Shown: piece by piece, positions 63,709-64,000 of the stretch
Layout of the letters: every line of letters starts with the position of its first letter
Position numbering within the stretch: position 1 is the stretch's first letter
From: Bradyrhizobium_A sp052115025
Lineage (GTDB): Bacteria > Pseudomonadota > Alphaproteobacteria > Rhizobiales > Xanthobacteraceae
NCBI RefSeq assembly: GCF_052115025.1
Contig: NZ_JBFRFW010000001.1
Span: 1 to 64,000 of the forward strand
Direction: 5' to 3'
DNA: 64,000 bases
Notes under the pieces: model-generated
Told to the model about the DNA's origin: nothing
Database searches by the model: none
The model's input: only the letters and a program-made list of their open reading frames with translations
Position numbers and translations under genes: made by a program

Positions 63709-64000
63709 TTGATCCTCACGCGCCGCACCTTTTCCGCCCTCCTGTCCATGACCGGCCTCGTCGCGCTGGCCGGCCTGTCGCCGCTGCGCCTGATCGGCTC
63801 CGCCTTCGCCCAGAGCCAATCCGCCGCCGACGTCGCCAAGCCGAGCCCGCTCGGCGACATGGCGCTGGGACCGGAGAACGCCTCCGTCACCATCGTCGAG
63901 TACGCCTCGATGACCTGCCCGCACTGTGCGGCGTTCACCACCGAGGTGTTCCCCAAGCTCAAGGCCGCCTACATTGACACCGGCAAGGTGCGGTTCATCT
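63709..64000 (+). CDS. DsbA family protein (3' partial)
   Basis: A thioredoxin-fold thiol oxidoreductase cut by the end of the window after 97 codons. TTG 63709 with AGGAG upstream is the probable start. The N-terminus MILTRRTFSALLSMTGLVAL resembles a Tat signal (TRRTF), then AQSQSAADVAKPSPLGDMAL, and the active site CPHC follows in EYASMTCPHCAAF. It should act in the periplasm on disulphides. Confidence 0.88.
   Translation, partial: MILTRRTFSALLSMTGLVALAGLSPLRLIGSAFAQSQSAADVAKPSPLGDMALGPENASVTIVEYASMTCPHCAAFTTEVFPKLKAAYIDTGKVRFI

Noticed and set aside
63091..63924. In-frame extension upstream of mutY
   Set aside because: The extra 278 codons lie antisense to the DUF721 and DsbA-like genes and have no similarity to glycosylases; MSLSGAA at 63090 is the natural start.

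Overview
The window is GC-rich, densely coded DNA from an alphaproteobacterium. Gene content and protein similarity point to the Bradyrhizobium / Rhodopseudomonas / Tardiphaga group of the Hyphomicrobiales (inference from recognised families; no database search was possible). Indicators are a CcrM-type GANTC methyltransferase with a CtrA-like box, an Omp25/31-like porin domain, the glyQ-glyS-ppdK-cell wall hydrolase neighbourhood, and mutY next to a DUF721/DciA gene and a DsbA-like gene. One ambiguous base (50765) suggests draft-quality sequence. I see no tRNA, rRNA, CRISPR, prophage or insertion sequence; this is mostly ordinary chromosome with a few decayed genes.

Layout. 1-5 kb: end of a NodT/OprM-type efflux outer membrane protein, small secreted proteins and a double-barrel porin. 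5-7.4 kb: an MFS transporter and an AcuI/YhdH-type reductase. 7.5-11.4 kb: the NAD de novo operon nadA-nadB-nadC behind two CTC-N5-GAG inverted repeats. 11.4-13.1 kb: a TetR regulator divergent from a Tat-exported short-chain dehydrogenase, with two matching palindromes between them. 13.1-24.8 kb: SleB-type hydrolase, ppdK with a histone-like tail and an intrinsic terminator, a DUF3096 microprotein, a duplicated-module protein, a methyltransferase, glyQS and three very small proteins. 24.8-30.9 kb: SppA-like peptidase, an autotransporter, trmN6 coupled to a DUF2007 gene, and a polyprenyl diphosphate synthase. 30.9-37.3 kb: a deleted AAA ATPase, ispE, a TPR lipoprotein-like or periplasmic protein, ETF-ubiquinone oxidoreductase and a uracil-DNA glycosylase.

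37.4-41.4 kb is a catabolic cluster: MFS plus GntR/FCD regulator on one strand, SDR plus isocitrate-lyase-family enzyme on the other, with a perfect palindrome in the shared promoter region. 41.6-52.8 kb holds an MFS transporter, a GT39-like glycosyltransferase, rnhB with a lysine-rich repeat tail, an SMR pump, a VOC protein, a PA0069-type radical SAM protein, a short GT2, a MarR-GNAT fusion with a coupled 56-residue protein and tandem operators, moaB, a zinc peptidase and ccrM. 52.8-61.9 kb is accessory: a second related MFS transporter, an acyl-CoA desaturase, an NTF2-like protein, a frameshifted LysR, an AhpD-like protein, a flavin monooxygenase, an acetyltransferase, a WYL regulator fragment, an ankyrin protein and a YdhR-like protein. 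The window closes with mutY, DUF721/dciA and a truncated DsbA-family gene.

The strongest unexplained signals are regulatory: paired, helically phased palindromes upstream of the Tat-SDR/TetR pair and of the MarR-GNAT gene, the CTC-N5-GAG sites before nadA, and a GANTC cluster plus CtrA-like box abutting ccrM. No wholly new multigene defence or mobile system is evident.
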